Positions 19,205-28,282 of a stretch of DNA of 64,000 nt are shown here, in pieces (positions within the stretch are counted from its first letter, which is position 1; every line of letters starts with the position of its first letter). The stretch is from Bacillus thuringiensis. GTDB taxonomy: Bacteria; Bacillota; Bacilli; Bacillales; Bacillaceae_G. Below the pieces are notes generated by a model, which saw only the letters and a program-made list of their open reading frames with translations, made no database searches and had not been told where the DNA came from. The position numbers were made by a program, and so were the translations under genes. The DNA lies in assembly GCF_001182785.1 (NCBI RefSeq), contig NZ_CP012101.1:1-64000 (forward strand), read 5' to 3'.

Positions 19205-20668
19205 GTGAATTCTATGTTTACAAGTGGTACGAAAAATACGTTAAAAATAGAAACGACAGATTATGAAATAGATCAAGTGGCTATTTCTATAGAGTGTATG
19301 CCAGATGAAAATTCTCCCAAAGAAAAAATGATGTTATGGGATGAAGTGAAACATGCAAAATACCTCAGTCATTCTCGTAATTTACTTCAAAATGGTGACT
19401 TTGAAGATTCATTTAATGGGTGGAGTACAAGTAATAATATTTCCATTCAGAACAATAATTCAACTTTTAAAGGACAATATTTAAATATGTATGGGGCGAG
19501 GGATATTGACGGAACCTTATTCCCAACATATATATACCAGAAAATTGACGAATCCAAATTAAAACCGTATACACGTTATCAAATACGAGGATTTGTGGGA
19601 AGTAGTAAAGATCTAAAATTAATGGTAATTCGTTATGGAAAAGAAATAGATGCCATCATGAATGTACCAAATGATATATCATACGTACCTTCTATGCCTT
19701 CCTGTAATGAATTATACAACAGTGAACAATCACTGTACCAGAATAGAAATGTTGGCTATTACAATCTGATGCCAGAGTATACATCTAACACTTATCAGTG
19801 TATATCAGACCAAAAACAAGTAATCTGTCATGATTCTCATCAATTCAAGTTTCATATTGATACAGGTGAACTGGATTACAATACAAATTTAGGAATGTTG
19901 ATTTTATTTAAAATTTCTTCTCCAGATGGTTACGCGACATTAGATAATTTAGAAGTGATTGAAGCAGGCCCACTAACAGACGAAGTATTGACACATGTGA
20001 AACGAAAGGAAAAGAAATGGAACCAACAAATGGAGAAAAAACGATTGGAAACACAACAAGCCTATGCCCCAGCAAAACAGGCAGTAGATGCATTATTCAC
20101 AAATGCACAAGGAGAAGAGTTACACTATCATACTACTTTAGGTCATATTCAAAACGCCGATCAGTTGGCACAGTTGATTCCGTATGTACACCATGGGTGG
20201 TTACCTGATGTTCCAGGTATGAACTATGATGTATATACAGACTTAAATACGCGTATAACGCAAGCTAATTATTTATATAATGCACGAAATAGCATAACAA
20301 ATGGTGACTTTACACAGGGACTAACGGGATGGCACGCAACAGGTAAAGTAGACGTACAACAAATAGATGGAGCTTCTATATTAGTTCTATCAAACTGGAG
20401 TGCGGGGGTATCTCAGAATCTGCATGCCCAAGATCATCATGGATATATGTTACGTGTGATTGCCAAAAAAGAAGGTCCTGGAAAAGGGTATGTAACGATG
20501 ATGGATTGTAATGGAAAGCAAGAAACACTTAAGTTCACTTCTTGTGAAGAAGAATATATGACAAAAACAGTAGAGGTATTCCCGGAAAGCGATCGTGTAC
20601 GAATAGAGATTGGAGAAACCGAGGGTACATTTTATATACAAAGCATCGAGTTGCTTTGTATCAAATGA
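19205..20668 (+). CDS. Cry ORF2-A (crystallisation C-terminal half)
   Basis: 487 residues homologous to the C-terminal half of Cry4A-type protoxins, encoded as a separate cistron. It begins FTSGTKNTLKIETTDYEIDQ. Two jelly-roll-like modules follow, each opening with NLLQNGDFEDSFNGW or SITNGDFTQGLTGWH, and it ends FYIQSIELLC. In split cry operons this protein helps the toxin crystallise and is not itself toxic. Start is GTG 19205, or ATG 19214, which is better spaced from aaaagg. Unlike the two ORF2 copies at 37.5 and 42.3 kb it has no repeated tail. It lies 102 bp after the toxin gene. Confidence 0.9.
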   Translation: MNSMFTSGTKNTLKIETTDYEIDQVAISIECMPDENSPKEKMMLWDEVKHAKYLSHSRNLLQNGDFEDSFNGWSTSNNISIQNNNSTFKGQYLNMYGARDIDGTLFPTYIYQKIDESKLKPYTRYQIRGFVGSSKDLKLMVIRYGKEIDAIMNVPNDISYVPSMPSCNELYNSEQSLYQNRNVGYYNLMPEYTSNTYQCISDQKQVICHDSHQFKFHIDTGELDYNTNLGMLILFKISSPDGYATLDNLEVIEAGPLTDEVLTHVKRKEKKWNQQMEKKRLETQQAYAPAKQAVDALFTNAQGEELHYHTTLGHIQNADQLAQLIPYVHHGWLPDVPGMNYDVYTDLNTRITQANYLYNARNSITNGDFTQGLTGWHATGKVDVQQIDGASILVLSNWSAGVSQNLHAQDHHGYMLRVIAKKEGPGKGYVTMMDCNGKQETLKFTSCEEEYMTKTVEVFPESDRVRIEIGETEGTFYIQSIELLCIK

Positions 20669-20796
20669 TAAATATTCTAAATATATAAAAAATATAGGGT
20701 GTAAAGGTTTTAAAAATAGGTTTGTTTAGTGTTTGTAATTGTAAATTTCAAATTGAGCCATTTACAATTGAAAACCCAGACATTCTTTTAAAACAA

Positions 20797-20829
20797 AACG
20801 TCATCATCATAAATGGCGTCTTTTTTTTA
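20797..20829 (+). terminator. Terminator of cry operon A
   Basis: The stem acgtcat/atggcgt (one G-U pair) is followed by eight T, 130 bp after ORF2-A. In Bt such hairpins stabilise cry mRNA. Confidence 0.7.
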
Positions 20830-20951
20830 TTCCAACAGAACCTTTTAAATAATAAAACAAATATATGCTTGTAAACCGCCCAATCAATAGGCTTATGTAC
20901 AGCATATGCTATTTGTGAAATGAATAATTTTAGAAAAGGGAGACAGCTAAT

Positions 20952-21218
20952 ATGACAAGAAAACGTTTTTTTGATTTATGTGAGGGAGATCGAATAAAGG
21001 TGTATTCTGCTGGAAGATATGAAGGAGAGGGAATCTTTATTCGGTTTACAGAAGAAAAATGTGAGGATTTTATTTATTGGATTAAACGAAATGGAAACGA
21101 TTGTTATACCAGTTTAGATGCCATTAATATTGAAAAAATTCGTTATGGATATAGTCATCGTGATGAAGACCATCATCATGATGGTGATCGTAAAGGGGAA
21201 TATAGGCAAGACGATTAA
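20952..21218 (+). CDS. 'VYSAG' domain protein with a His/Asp-rich tail
   Basis: 88 residues from ATG 20952 after gggagaca. Residues 8-65 (FDLCEGDRIKVYSAGRYEGE, IYWIKRNGNDCYTSLDAINI) form the small beta domain shared with 4640-5203, with an LSm-like strand pattern by eye. Residues 67-88 are HRDEDHHHDGDRK and similar, a possible metal-binding tail. No signal peptide or membrane segment. A sporulation or spore-coat role is plausible from composition and the location beside cry genes, but unproven. Confidence 0.75.
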   Translation: MTRKRFFDLCEGDRIKVYSAGRYEGEGIFIRFTEEKCEDFIYWIKRNGNDCYTSLDAINIEKIRYGYSHRDEDHHHDGDRKGEYRQDD

Positions 21219-21234
21219 TGTTAAATATAATGAA

Positions 21235-21475
21235 AATATTCTTCTAAAGAAAAGTTTTTAAAGGTGACACAACAAGGGGTATGTGACTGTAATCGTTACA
21301 AACGACATACTGTATATCAAAGATAGAAAAGAAAAGTCGGGGGTTCCATTAAAGTGTATTCATATGGTTGTTTGTTAAAAAATGGGGAAATTTTTTAACA
21401 ATGGATTATTCATTTGCAAAATGGATAGATAGGAAAAATCTACATGTTGCAAGTTTACAATTATTTTAATTTCAA
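21235..21475 (+). pseudogene. Broken copy of the 75-residue CxCxxC 'VYSxG' protein
   Basis: Aligns with 15195-15422: GTG-like start after aaaggtga, then QQGVCDCNRYKRHTVYQR-stop, shifted VYSYGCLLKNGE, and FAKWIDRKNLHVASLQ. Stops and frameshifts are present and one Cys is Tyr. Confidence 0.7.
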
Positions 21476-21654
21476 AAATAATGTGAAGAGATTTTAAAAA
21501 AAAAGGGCCGAATATTAATTTAGACCCTTTGTAAAGGACATTTTGAAAAAAATCAGAAACATCAAGAAGGTGGTTTCTTTATCCTGATATGATCCCCTTA
21601 TAGTAGACAGTTGAAAGAAAGTTACTTTACTGTTTATTATGGAGGGGATTTTTT

Positions 21655-21963
21655 ATGGGGAAAATTAGAAGAACTTTTTCAATTGATTTTAAAATGAAAG
21701 CTATTGAATTGTACTTACATAGAGGAATTGGAAGCAAGTTAATTGGAAAGGAATTAGGAGTTACATATTCAGTTATAGATAGATGGATTAAAAAATATAA
21801 AAATGAGGGTATTCTGGGCCTACAAGAAAAACGTGGAAGATCCAAACAAACAAATGAAATAAGTCAAGATGCTAGAATACAACGATTAGAAGCGGAAAAC
21901 GCATACTTAAAAAAGCTATTAGCTACGAAAAGGGGGATGAGTTCAAAAAAAGTAAATCAGTAG
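21655..21963 (+). CDS. IS3-family OrfA
   Basis: 102 residues from ATG 21655 after tggagggga. Helix-turn-helix at 24-50 (GSKLIGKELGVTYSVIDRWI) and a leucine-rich coiled coil at 75-92 (RIQRLEAENAYLKKLLA). The A7G run at 21945-21952 (tca aaa aaa gta) is a good -1 slippery site. A shift there continues directly into KSKSVEYEVIHTLKQNFSIV of OrfB, so a fusion transposase can be made. Confidence 0.85.
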   Translation: MGKIRRTFSIDFKMKAIELYLHRGIGSKLIGKELGVTYSVIDRWIKKYKNEGILGLQEKRGRSKQTNEISQDARIQRLEAENAYLKKLLATKRGMSSKKVNQ

Positions 21964-22824
21964 AATATGAGGTCATTCATACCTTAAAACAGAATTTTTC
22001 AATTGTATTGCTTTGTGAAATTGCAGGTGTTTCAAGAAGTGGATATTATAAGTGGGAAAAAAGAATCAACGATTCCACTGAAAAGATGAAAGAGGACCAA
22101 TTTATCATGTCTAAAATAGGAGAATGCGAACGAGATCCAGATATAAATGGTAGCTATGGTTACCGAAGAATTTGTATATGGCTCAAAAAGTATTATGGTT
22201 TACAGGTAAATCACAAAAGAGTATATCGTTTAATGAGGAGAATGGGGCTACAAGCTAAGATTCGAAAGAAAAAGTGGAGGCATTTTGGTTTAAAAGAACA
22301 ATGCGTCGTGTCGGAAAATCTGTTAAACAGAGAGTTTTCAACTACAAGACCAAATGAAAAATGGGTTACAGATATAACCTATCTTACCTTTAATACTAAG
22401 TGCATATATCTTTCAGTGATACTAGACCTTTACAATAACGAAGTTGTGGCCTATCGAATGAGCGAATACAACAATTTAAAATTAGTTACGGATACAGTCA
22501 ATAAAGCCTTGAGAAAAAGAAAAGTCCACGAAACAGTATTACATAGCGACCGAGGTTATCAGTATACGTCAAAAAAATATAACCAATTACTTAAAAAGAA
22601 TAAAATAACTGTAAGTATGTCTAGGAAGGGAAATTGTTACGATAATGCATGTAAGAGAGCTTTTTTAGTCATTTTAAGGCAGAATGCTTTTATAGACATA
22701 CGTTTCATGAAAAGGCAGAAGTTTTTAAGGCTACTAAAAGATATATGAGCTATTACAATAACAAAAGATTTCAAAAAAGATTAAACAACCTTAGTCCTAT
22801 TGAATTTGGAACTAAGGCTGCTTA
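21945..22824 (+). pseudogene. IS3-family OrfB, frameshifted at the catalytic Glu
   Basis: OrfB reads through FSIVLLCEIAGVSRSGYYKW, a DDE core with WVTDITYLTF and VLHSDRGYQY, and SRKGNCYDNAC, then one base is missing near 22653 (gcatgtaagagagc, expected gcatgtatagagagc). The frame runs on to a stop at 22748 without the catalytic Glu block. The expected ending (ESFFSHFKAECF...RYMSYYNNKRFQKRLNNLSP) is readable in the next frame to 22824. The element is probably dead. Confidence 0.85.
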
Positions 22825-23049
22825 ATGAAAAGGCACCTAATCTATTACTGTCTACTTGACAGGGGTAAGACCATCCAACAGAAGTCATCTTCTTTAAATT
22901 CCATTGATATCTATAATAATTATAGTACATCATATATTTCTTAATCTCTTGTTTCAACTCAGTAAAAAAGTCGTGTGGTTCTCTTTTATCAAGAAACGGA
23001 GTTATAACTATTTACTCGTCAGGGAAACGTATGTTGACTTCACTAGAAG

Positions 23050-23178
23050 CAATGAGAGTGATTAAAAAAGGACAGACTTTAAGAAGATAGAAGTTTGTCA
23101 AAAACAAATTCATCTAATCAATAAACGCTTGGGTATCACTACTAGTTCTAATCTAAACATTATTTATACCAGAACCTA
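23050..23178 (+). mobile_element. IS6 lineage B right-end remnant
   Basis: Reads EAMRVIKKGQTLRR and VKNKFI, the transposase C-terminus, and ends at ataccagaacc, an altered lineage B terminal repeat. 22872-23049 shows nothing recognisable. Confidence 0.65.
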
Positions 23179-23211
23179 AAAGTTCATGGGAAATTCATAG
23201 TTTTTTAATTA

Positions 23212-23769
23212 TTATTCATATTCAAAATAAAACTCCCCAGAAACTTTTACCATATTGCAATTTTCATCAAATACTTTTATTTCTAAGTGGTGTATTTGAA
23301 CATGTTCATCATCAATAACATAATAGGGTAATTGTCCCACACTATATTTTACTACGTGGTCAACATGCAATGTTTCTTTATGAGATAAAGCGATAGAATC
23401 ATCCCTAGAATTTTTTTTGTAGATTTTACTATCATGGATTGGTTCAATATATAGATTAAGTAAAAAAGATAAACAGCCCTTTATCTTTAACGCATGTAAG
23501 TCAACATCAACGTATCCACAATTATCCACTTCAACGGATTTTTTACATGTTTCTTTTATCATAGATAGATGATTTAAATCATACATTACTTTGGGGTTCT
23601 TATCCTTTTGTACCTGAAATCCATTTGGAATATTTAACACAATACTAAATGGTAATCGATGATTCTTATCTTTTACATTTGGATGTTGTTGTATTTTAGA
23701 TTCAAAATTAGTTGCAAGGGGATTATCTTGTGATTCACTTTGGGTGTGGTCTTGATGCTTGTTGTCCAT
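23212..23769 (-). CDS. Hypothetical protein, related to 26870-27433; possible spore-surface protein
   Basis: 185 residues from ATG 23769 after gggaggcg. No signal peptide. Residues 35-185 show alternating beta-strand pattern: RLPFSIVLNIPNGFQ, CGYVDVDLHALKIKGCLSFL, ETLHVDHVVKYSV, ending VSGEFYFEYE. The same order (PF-SI-LVP, IRIVGCIQIF, VLCVDRVICYTDLD, KGSIFLP) occurs in the protein at 26870, so the two look homologous. I do not recognise a named family. Soluble beta proteins of this look in the B. cereus group are often spore-surface components, which is inference. Confidence 0.75.
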   Translation of the reverse strand: MDNKHQDHTQSESQDNPLATNFESKIQQHPNVKDKNHRLPFSIVLNIPNGFQVQKDKNPKVMYDLNHLSMIKETCKKSVEVDNCGYVDVDLHALKIKGCLSFLLNLYIEPIHDSKIYKKNSRDDSIALSHKETLHVDHVVKYSVGQLPYYVIDDEHVQIHHLEIKVFDENCNMVKVSGEFYFEYE

Positions 23770-23972
23770 GACATACGCCTCCCTTTTGTTCTAAAAATTC
23801 GTTTTTATAGTTAGAAAAGCAAATTTACTCTCCTATATGTTTATGTCAAAATCTTTTCAATATGTTTTTTATTTATCTAATAGATATGTATACTAAATAG
23901 AATATCTATATGCAGAAGGAACTAAAGCAAAATAACCGAGGACAATTCTAATGTCAAGAAGGTATTTTTTGA

Positions 23973-24468
23973 GGCTCTGTTGCAAAGTTTCTTAACAGAT
24001 AAAAAGTTGGTATGTTGCATATGGATTTTACGCAATCGTTAGTAATTGTTGTAATTCATTGTACGTCGAAAAAACGAAGCTTGGTTGTTGCAAACTTTGT
24101 TTTCATTTATATAGTGCATGAACGGTTTCAATGCCTTTCAAGGTACGTGAAGCATGACGAATGCTTTGACTTTGACGTAAGTCGCATCTAAATGCCAAGT
24201 ACAATGTGCAAATTTATTTTTCTTCTTCCAAATTTGATTACCATATTCGTGACCCAACGCATGATTGTTGTTGGATGAGCTGAAATTCTTCGTTCTTTCA
24301 TTATTTCAGATACATCACGATAACTTAAAGAAAAACAACAGTAATAGCCAACGGATACCAAAATAATATCTTTCTTGAATTGTTTTCCTTTAAAATACCT
24401 CATTTGTCATTCCCCCGCTCTATTTTTGAAAAATTTCAGCTTACTTTTAACAACTTTGCAACAGAACC
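23973..24468 (-). mobile_element. IS240 internal-deletion derivative (496 bp)
   Basis: Ends are ggctctgttgcaaagttt at 23973 and aactttgcaacagaacc ending at 24468. The minus strand has the transposase N-terminus (24188-24403: RYFKGKQFKKDIILVSVGYY and HPTTIMRWV), then a deletion and frameshift, and a piece of the C-terminus. It is inserted in the IS4-type transposase that follows. Confidence 0.85.
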
Positions 24469-25068
24469 ATATGTAGGAACTGTCCACTTAACAAATCATA
24501 CTCAAGTTGAATTTTTATCCCAGCAGTATGGCTACATCCTCCTGCACCTGGATAAACCGATGAAAATACATCCGGGAGTTGAAATGCAGTTGAATCTAAA
24601 ATACGAATACGCTTGAAAACAAAAGTGTATGGAGAAGAAATCGGCATAGATGCGGCCATTTTTTTGCGTAGTAGTTCGGCTAGTAGCTGTTGTAAGAGTA
24701 GGACGGCCGACTTATTAAACCGTTGATTCAGTCCCTCAGGACTGATGAGTACTTCTGTTGATGCTTCTAAACAGCTAGATAACTGAGTTAAAGAAGTCAT
24801 AGCTACATTTTGGTTCACCCATACACATAAAGCGACTAAATCTTTTGCTTGGTACTTACTGGTTCGTTGTACAAAGCCAACATCTCTAGCAAGATCTCGT
24901 AAGGCATTTGGAGATAGGGCACTTTGAATCTCTTGAGCAAATAGTTGTAATTCGTTAGACACAGAAACAGACATAAAAAACGCCATCCTTTCTCATCTAG
25001 CTTGTTAAGAAAGAATAACGTTTTTTTGCACTTGGAGGTATGAAAATTTTTAAGTTGATGGGCATGGG
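24469..25068 (-). mobile_element. Diverged IS231-like (IS4 family) remnant
   Basis: The terminal repeat ttaagttgatgggcatg ends at 25068. The transposase N-terminal ~170 residues follow from ATG 24974 ([74 protein letters not shown]) and end where the IS240 derivative sits at 24468. It has the same layout as the other IS231 copies but clearly different sequence, so it is a separate IS231 iso-form. Confidence 0.85.
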
Positions 25069-25108
25069 ATATCAATACAAACTACTCCAAATTAGTAGTA
25101 GTTAACGT

Positions 25109-25219
25109 TTTAGATTATCTGGACCATTTGATGATGGTAAAACAACTTTATGTATGATAACAACGAGTTTTCTTAGTCCAATTGAAGGATTAACCTTACT
25201 AATCGATTTTGTAACATAA
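25109..25219 (+). pseudogene. ABC-transporter ATPase fragment
   Basis: A short stretch reads LSGPFDDGKTTLCMITTSFL and SPIEGL, resembling the Walker A region of ABC ATPases (GPNGAGKTTL) followed by the usual L-P-x-G spacing. Only about 35 residues are present, bounded by stops. Call is tentative. The rest of 25069-25399 shows nothing else. Confidence 0.3.
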
Positions 25220-25399
25220 ACATTCATTTTTGTTACATTTTCGCCGGAGGAAAAATTATTGATGGGCATGCGGTACTACCCATATGTTTATCAAATGTAT
25301 AATTCACTTTAAGGATGTTCAATATAGCGCTATCATTATAAAATTAATACAATAATGTAACTAAATGATTCAAATTAATCTAATCAGGAAGGAGAATAG

Positions 25400-25591
25400 A
25401 TGCGTAAACTCAAAGAATATGATTTAGCTTATATTTTCTATTATTCGGAGAGAATAGAGTTAGCACATATTGCAACTGGTTTTTCTCCTAAATTTACACA
25501 AAAAGAACTAACCAAGTTGATTCAAGATTTAAAAGGTCAGGAACTATTTAATTTTTACAAGAGTACCTACGAAGAAATGTTCGAAGAATGA
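25400..25591 (+). CDS. Small hypothetical protein
   Basis: 63 residues from ATG 25400 after the strong site aaggagaa. Mixed helical protein (MRKLKEYDLAYIFYYSERIE, then FTQKELTKLIQDLKGQ) with an acidic end EEMFEE. No recognised family. It is followed 16 bp later by another small gene with its own aggagga, so the two form a small operon, possibly phage- or plasmid-derived. Confidence 0.65.
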   Translation: MRKLKEYDLAYIFYYSERIELAHIATGFSPKFTQKELTKLIQDLKGQELFNFYKSTYEEMFEE

Positions 25592-25607
25592 AGAGGAGGA
25601 TACTTAT

Positions 25608-25874
25608 ATGTTAATGAAATAGGAGTATGAACGCTTTGCATCAGATAAAGAATGTATCGAACTTGCGTTATCCATATGGAAAGAGTGGATGAGTAAACGG
25701 ACTACATATACGTATGATCTAGCAGCTAAAGGTACGATGTACGTCGTCAACCACATGAAATTACATAATCCTCAAGTTTCTGTCATCTTTGATTTTTTTG
25801 ATGAATATTTAAATTTATTAGATCCCGGAGAAGAACAAGCTGAAGCTTTTTATAAAACCATTATGAGGATGTAA
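25608..25874 (+). pseudogene. Small hypothetical gene with an in-frame amber at codon 5
   Basis: ATG 25608 has a strong site (gaggaggat) but codon 5 is TAG (25620-25622). The same frame then continues EYERFASDKECIELALSIWK and on to 25874. Without the stop the product would be 88 residues. A shorter 61-residue product could start at ATG 25689 behind ggaaagag. Rich in aromatic and acidic residues; family unknown. Confidence 0.6.
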
Positions 25875-25930
25875 TAGTTATACCTATCACAGCATATACT
25901 GAAACATACACCGAGAGAAGTTTATATAAA

Positions 25931-25966
25931 CCAGACGCTTTCAACTTAAGAAGGCGTCTTTTTATT
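25931..25966 (+). terminator. Terminator after the small operon
   Basis: Stem agacgc...gcgtct with a loop rich in A/T is followed by tttttatttttt. Confidence 0.7.
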
Positions 25967-26030
25967 TTTTAGTCATATAATATTTTTTGGCGCATATATT
26001 AAGAATGTCATCGGAGAATCCGCATGGGAG

Positions 26031-26066
26031 AAGACATCTTAGGGAGAAGGTGTCTTTTTTCTATTT
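26031..26066 (+). terminator. Second hairpin terminator
   Basis: gaagacatct and aggtgtcttt pair around a short loop, followed by a T run. It lies 70 bp after the previous terminator. Confidence 0.6.
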
Positions 26067-26162
26067 TTGCGGAATGTTATATGTAAGGATCTCATAATTC
26101 AGTATGTTAACACATAAAATAAAATTACACGATGTCCTCTTATATAGTAATCACCCTATGTA

Positions 26163-26196
26163 ACCAGAGCACTCATCAAGGGTACTCTGGTTTTTG
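26163..26196 (+). terminator. Third hairpin terminator
   Basis: ccagag and ctctgg arms with a partly paired interior are followed by tttttg. Confidence 0.55.
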
Positions 26197-26238
26197 TTAT
26201 CAATTTTAATCAAACTATTCTTTTGTACTTTTTAAGAA

Positions 26239-26580
26239 TTAATAAATGACATACACACTTACAGTAAATGGTTCCGATGCATTATTAGGATTCGCAATAT
26301 ACAATGATCTCGCTGATACTACACTTGTTCTATTACCGCTTAATACATCGTGAAAAACAACAGGATCTGTACCAGCAGATACATCTTTCATAACATTAAA
26401 GCTAACAAGATCTGGATTTCCTCCCCCTTCAACTTCCCACTTTAAATATTGTGTACCTGAAGGAAGGCTCTCCGTACTAAAATTCCCACTTGAGCGGTTT
26501 TTTTGTCAATCTAAAGGTTTCGGTTGAGATAATATCGTTGCTACTAATTGTTGTGCTTGTGTTCCATTAAAATTCCCCTT
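26239..26580 (-). pseudogene. C-terminal fragment of an unidentified beta-rich protein with a nonsense codon
   Basis: The minus strand reads GNFNGTQAQQLVATILSQPK, then PLD-stop-QKNRSSGNFS, then STESLPSGTQYLKWEVEGGG and SLYIANPNNASEPFTVSVYV to a stop at 26239. The stop (TGA where TGG would fit) splits it, and no start was found upstream. I do not recognise the family; the strand pattern suggests a secreted or surface protein. Confidence 0.5.
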
Positions 26581-26714
26581 TTCTCAATTAAAATTTTTTA
26601 AGAAGGTTACACTAGTAACCCCCTGCCTAAAATATATCATTTGTGTAAATTAAAGGTATTGAGAAAATTCTTATTGATTTTTATTTCGTTAAATAACAAT
26701 AGCATATACACTTA

Positions 26715-26780
26715 CCTGAAGAAGAATCATAGAAACGAAGGTCGTCTACTATTAGAAAAAACACGTTTACCTTCCACAGA
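26715..26780 (-). pseudogene. Second scrap of the amidase SH3 region
   Basis: Reads VEGKRVFSN and, after a shift, DDLRFYDSSSG, matching GKRVFSKVDDLRFYNSS in the amidase pseudogene at 27600-28250. It is a duplicated fragment. The rest of 26590-26869 has no gene. Confidence 0.5.
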
Positions 26781-26869
26781 AAGACACTCCCATTTTTTCT
26801 GTTTGGGGTGTCTTATTTTCCTTAGCTTGATGAGCCGAAAATTCTCTCGTCTACAGGAGTGGGAGTGCT

Positions 26870-27433
26870 TTATTCACACTTGTTACAATTGGGAAGAAAT
26901 ATTGAACCTTTAATTGGAATAAGTGTATTTCCACAATCATCGGTCTTATAAGTACTGGTATATGCAGTAAAAGTAGATTCGCTTAAATCTGGACATGGAT
27001 CTGAATTATCTAAATCTGTATAACAAATTACACGATCTACACAAAGAACTTCAGAGCCATTTACAGAACCTAGACCAGAGGATAAAAAAGGAGGACTTCC
27101 AGCAGGATTTGGAATATACCCGCCCTGTGGAATATCTCTACTTACCAGTGGGAAAAGCCCTGCGAATATTTGGATACAACCAACGATTCTTATCTGGTTT
27201 ATTAGAGCTTTTGATGGAATACATTCTTTCGTATCACAGGGATCATCGACATGAACGGGAATTGAAATCGGCTCTATTATACATTGTAAGCAACTAACAT
27301 CAAAAGTGAAATCTAAATATTCAATTTTAGAAGTATCTAGTTTCGAAGGCACCAAAATAGAAAAACAAAAAGGGATTTCAATGTTACACGGTTTTGGAAC
27401 TTGTTTTGATATTTTCTTGTTTGATTTAGACAT
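26870..27433 (-). CDS. Cys-containing hypothetical protein, related to 23212-23769
   Basis: 187 residues. ATG 27433 is preceded by a weak site (gatggttcaaa). A lysine-rich start (MSKSNKKISKQVPKPCNIEI) is followed by PFCFSILVPSKLD, IRIVGCIQIFAGLFP, a Gly/Pro-rich loop (IPQGGYIPNPAGSPPFLS), VLCVDRVICYTDLD and IPIKGSIFLPNCNKCE. Ten or more Cys suggest an oxidised, possibly extracellular or spore-surface location, although there is no signal peptide. Paralogue of 23212-23769 by motif order. Confidence 0.75.
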   Translation of the reverse strand: MSKSNKKISKQVPKPCNIEIPFCFSILVPSKLDTSKIEYLDFTFDVSCLQCIIEPISIPVHVDDPCDTKECIPSKALINQIRIVGCIQIFAGLFPLVSRDIPQGGYIPNPAGSPPFLSSGLGSVNGSEVLCVDRVICYTDLDNSDPCPDLSESTFTAYTSTYKTDDCGNTLIPIKGSIFLPNCNKCE

Positions 27434-27599
27434 TTTGAACCATCCTATCTGTTATTGACTCCCAGGAGTTTTGAGGGAGAATTATAACCTTTTTGGTTAT
27501 ATTCTATGATTAATAAAACTCTAATGTTACTTCAAAATACTAATTCTTTCAAAATAAGTGACTGCCAATATGTGAAGTAGAAAAATCCATTTTCCCTAC

Positions 27600-28250
27600 T
27601 TTACATACACATAGGCTTCATTTGCAGTTACATAGTATGTTGTGCCTTGACTGTTGTGTACCTTGTATTGCGGTGAACCATTAACGGATACTTTAGCATC
27701 AATAGTAAATCCAAGTCCTTCATCTACCGTTCCTGCTACATCTTTATCAGACTAAGAAGAGTTATAGAAACGAAGGTCGTCCACTTTAGAAAAAACACGT
27801 TTTCCTACTACAGAATTTGAAGTATTAATTTGTTCTCTTTTATATCGAATGTAAGAAGATTTGTTATAAATCCATTGGTTACCTCCAAGATTTAACCAAT
27901 TACCTTGTTTTCCCCATACTTAATATGATTCTCCTTTATTTAATTGACGGATAGTACCATAAGCAACATATTTTGTATCAGCAATTTGAATTGTTTCATT
28001 CCAATATACAGCATAATGTACGAATGCATTTTTTCATGTTCTGGCTTCATAAATTCTAATGTTAATTGCTGGTGCTTCTGGTGTTAAAGTACTATGTGCA
28101 ACAACGCCCTCATAAGCATCCACACCGTAGCGGTATGCTTGTTTTCGTAAATCTTAGATAATCTAAGTACTCTATCGGCAAAAGAAGCCGTAACAAACGA
28201 AAATAAGAGTAATAGAGTCATTAATAATGAGCTAAATAGTTTTTTTAGTG
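27600..28250 (-). pseudogene. N-acetylmuramoyl-L-alanine amidase with SH3-like repeat, decayed
   Basis: Minus-strand pieces in shifting frames give a signal-like start (MTLLLLFSFVTASFA), an amidase_2-like segment (YEGVVAHSTLTPEAPAINIR, WKNAFVHYAV), WNETIQIADTKYVAYGTIRQ and QGNWLNLGGNQWIYNKSSYI. The SH3-like end is DEGLGFTIDAKVSVNGSPQY and TTYYVTANEAYVYVK. Such enzymes cleave peptidoglycan in sporulation or phage lysis. At least three frame changes; non-functional. The left end of an IS6 remnant abuts its start. Confidence 0.75.
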
Positions 28251-28282
28251 TGTATTTTCCCCTGTTTGCCTGGATTTCGAAT

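Larger units (their letters stand above)
20877..21484 (+). repeat. Right arm of the inverted repeat around cry operon A
   Basis: Inverted match to 15195-15808. This arm has the intact first gene and a broken second gene; the other arm has the opposite arrangement. Confidence 0.85.
21590..22871 (+). mobile_element. IS3-family element, second type
   Basis: Ends resemble each other as inverted repeats (tgatccccttatagtagaca at 21590 and the complement of tgtctacttgacaggggtaa near 22848-22867). OrfA and OrfB lie inside in -1 relation. The exact outer base is uncertain by a few nucleotides and no target duplication was identified. Confidence 0.8.

Noticed and set aside
25109..25219. Functional ABC ATPase
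   Set aside because: Only a Walker A-like fragment of about 35 residues is present; kept as a low-confidence relic.
26641..26913. Open frame of 90 codons upstream of the 26870 gene
   Set aside because: Overlaps an antisense amidase scrap and shows no family or initiation signals.
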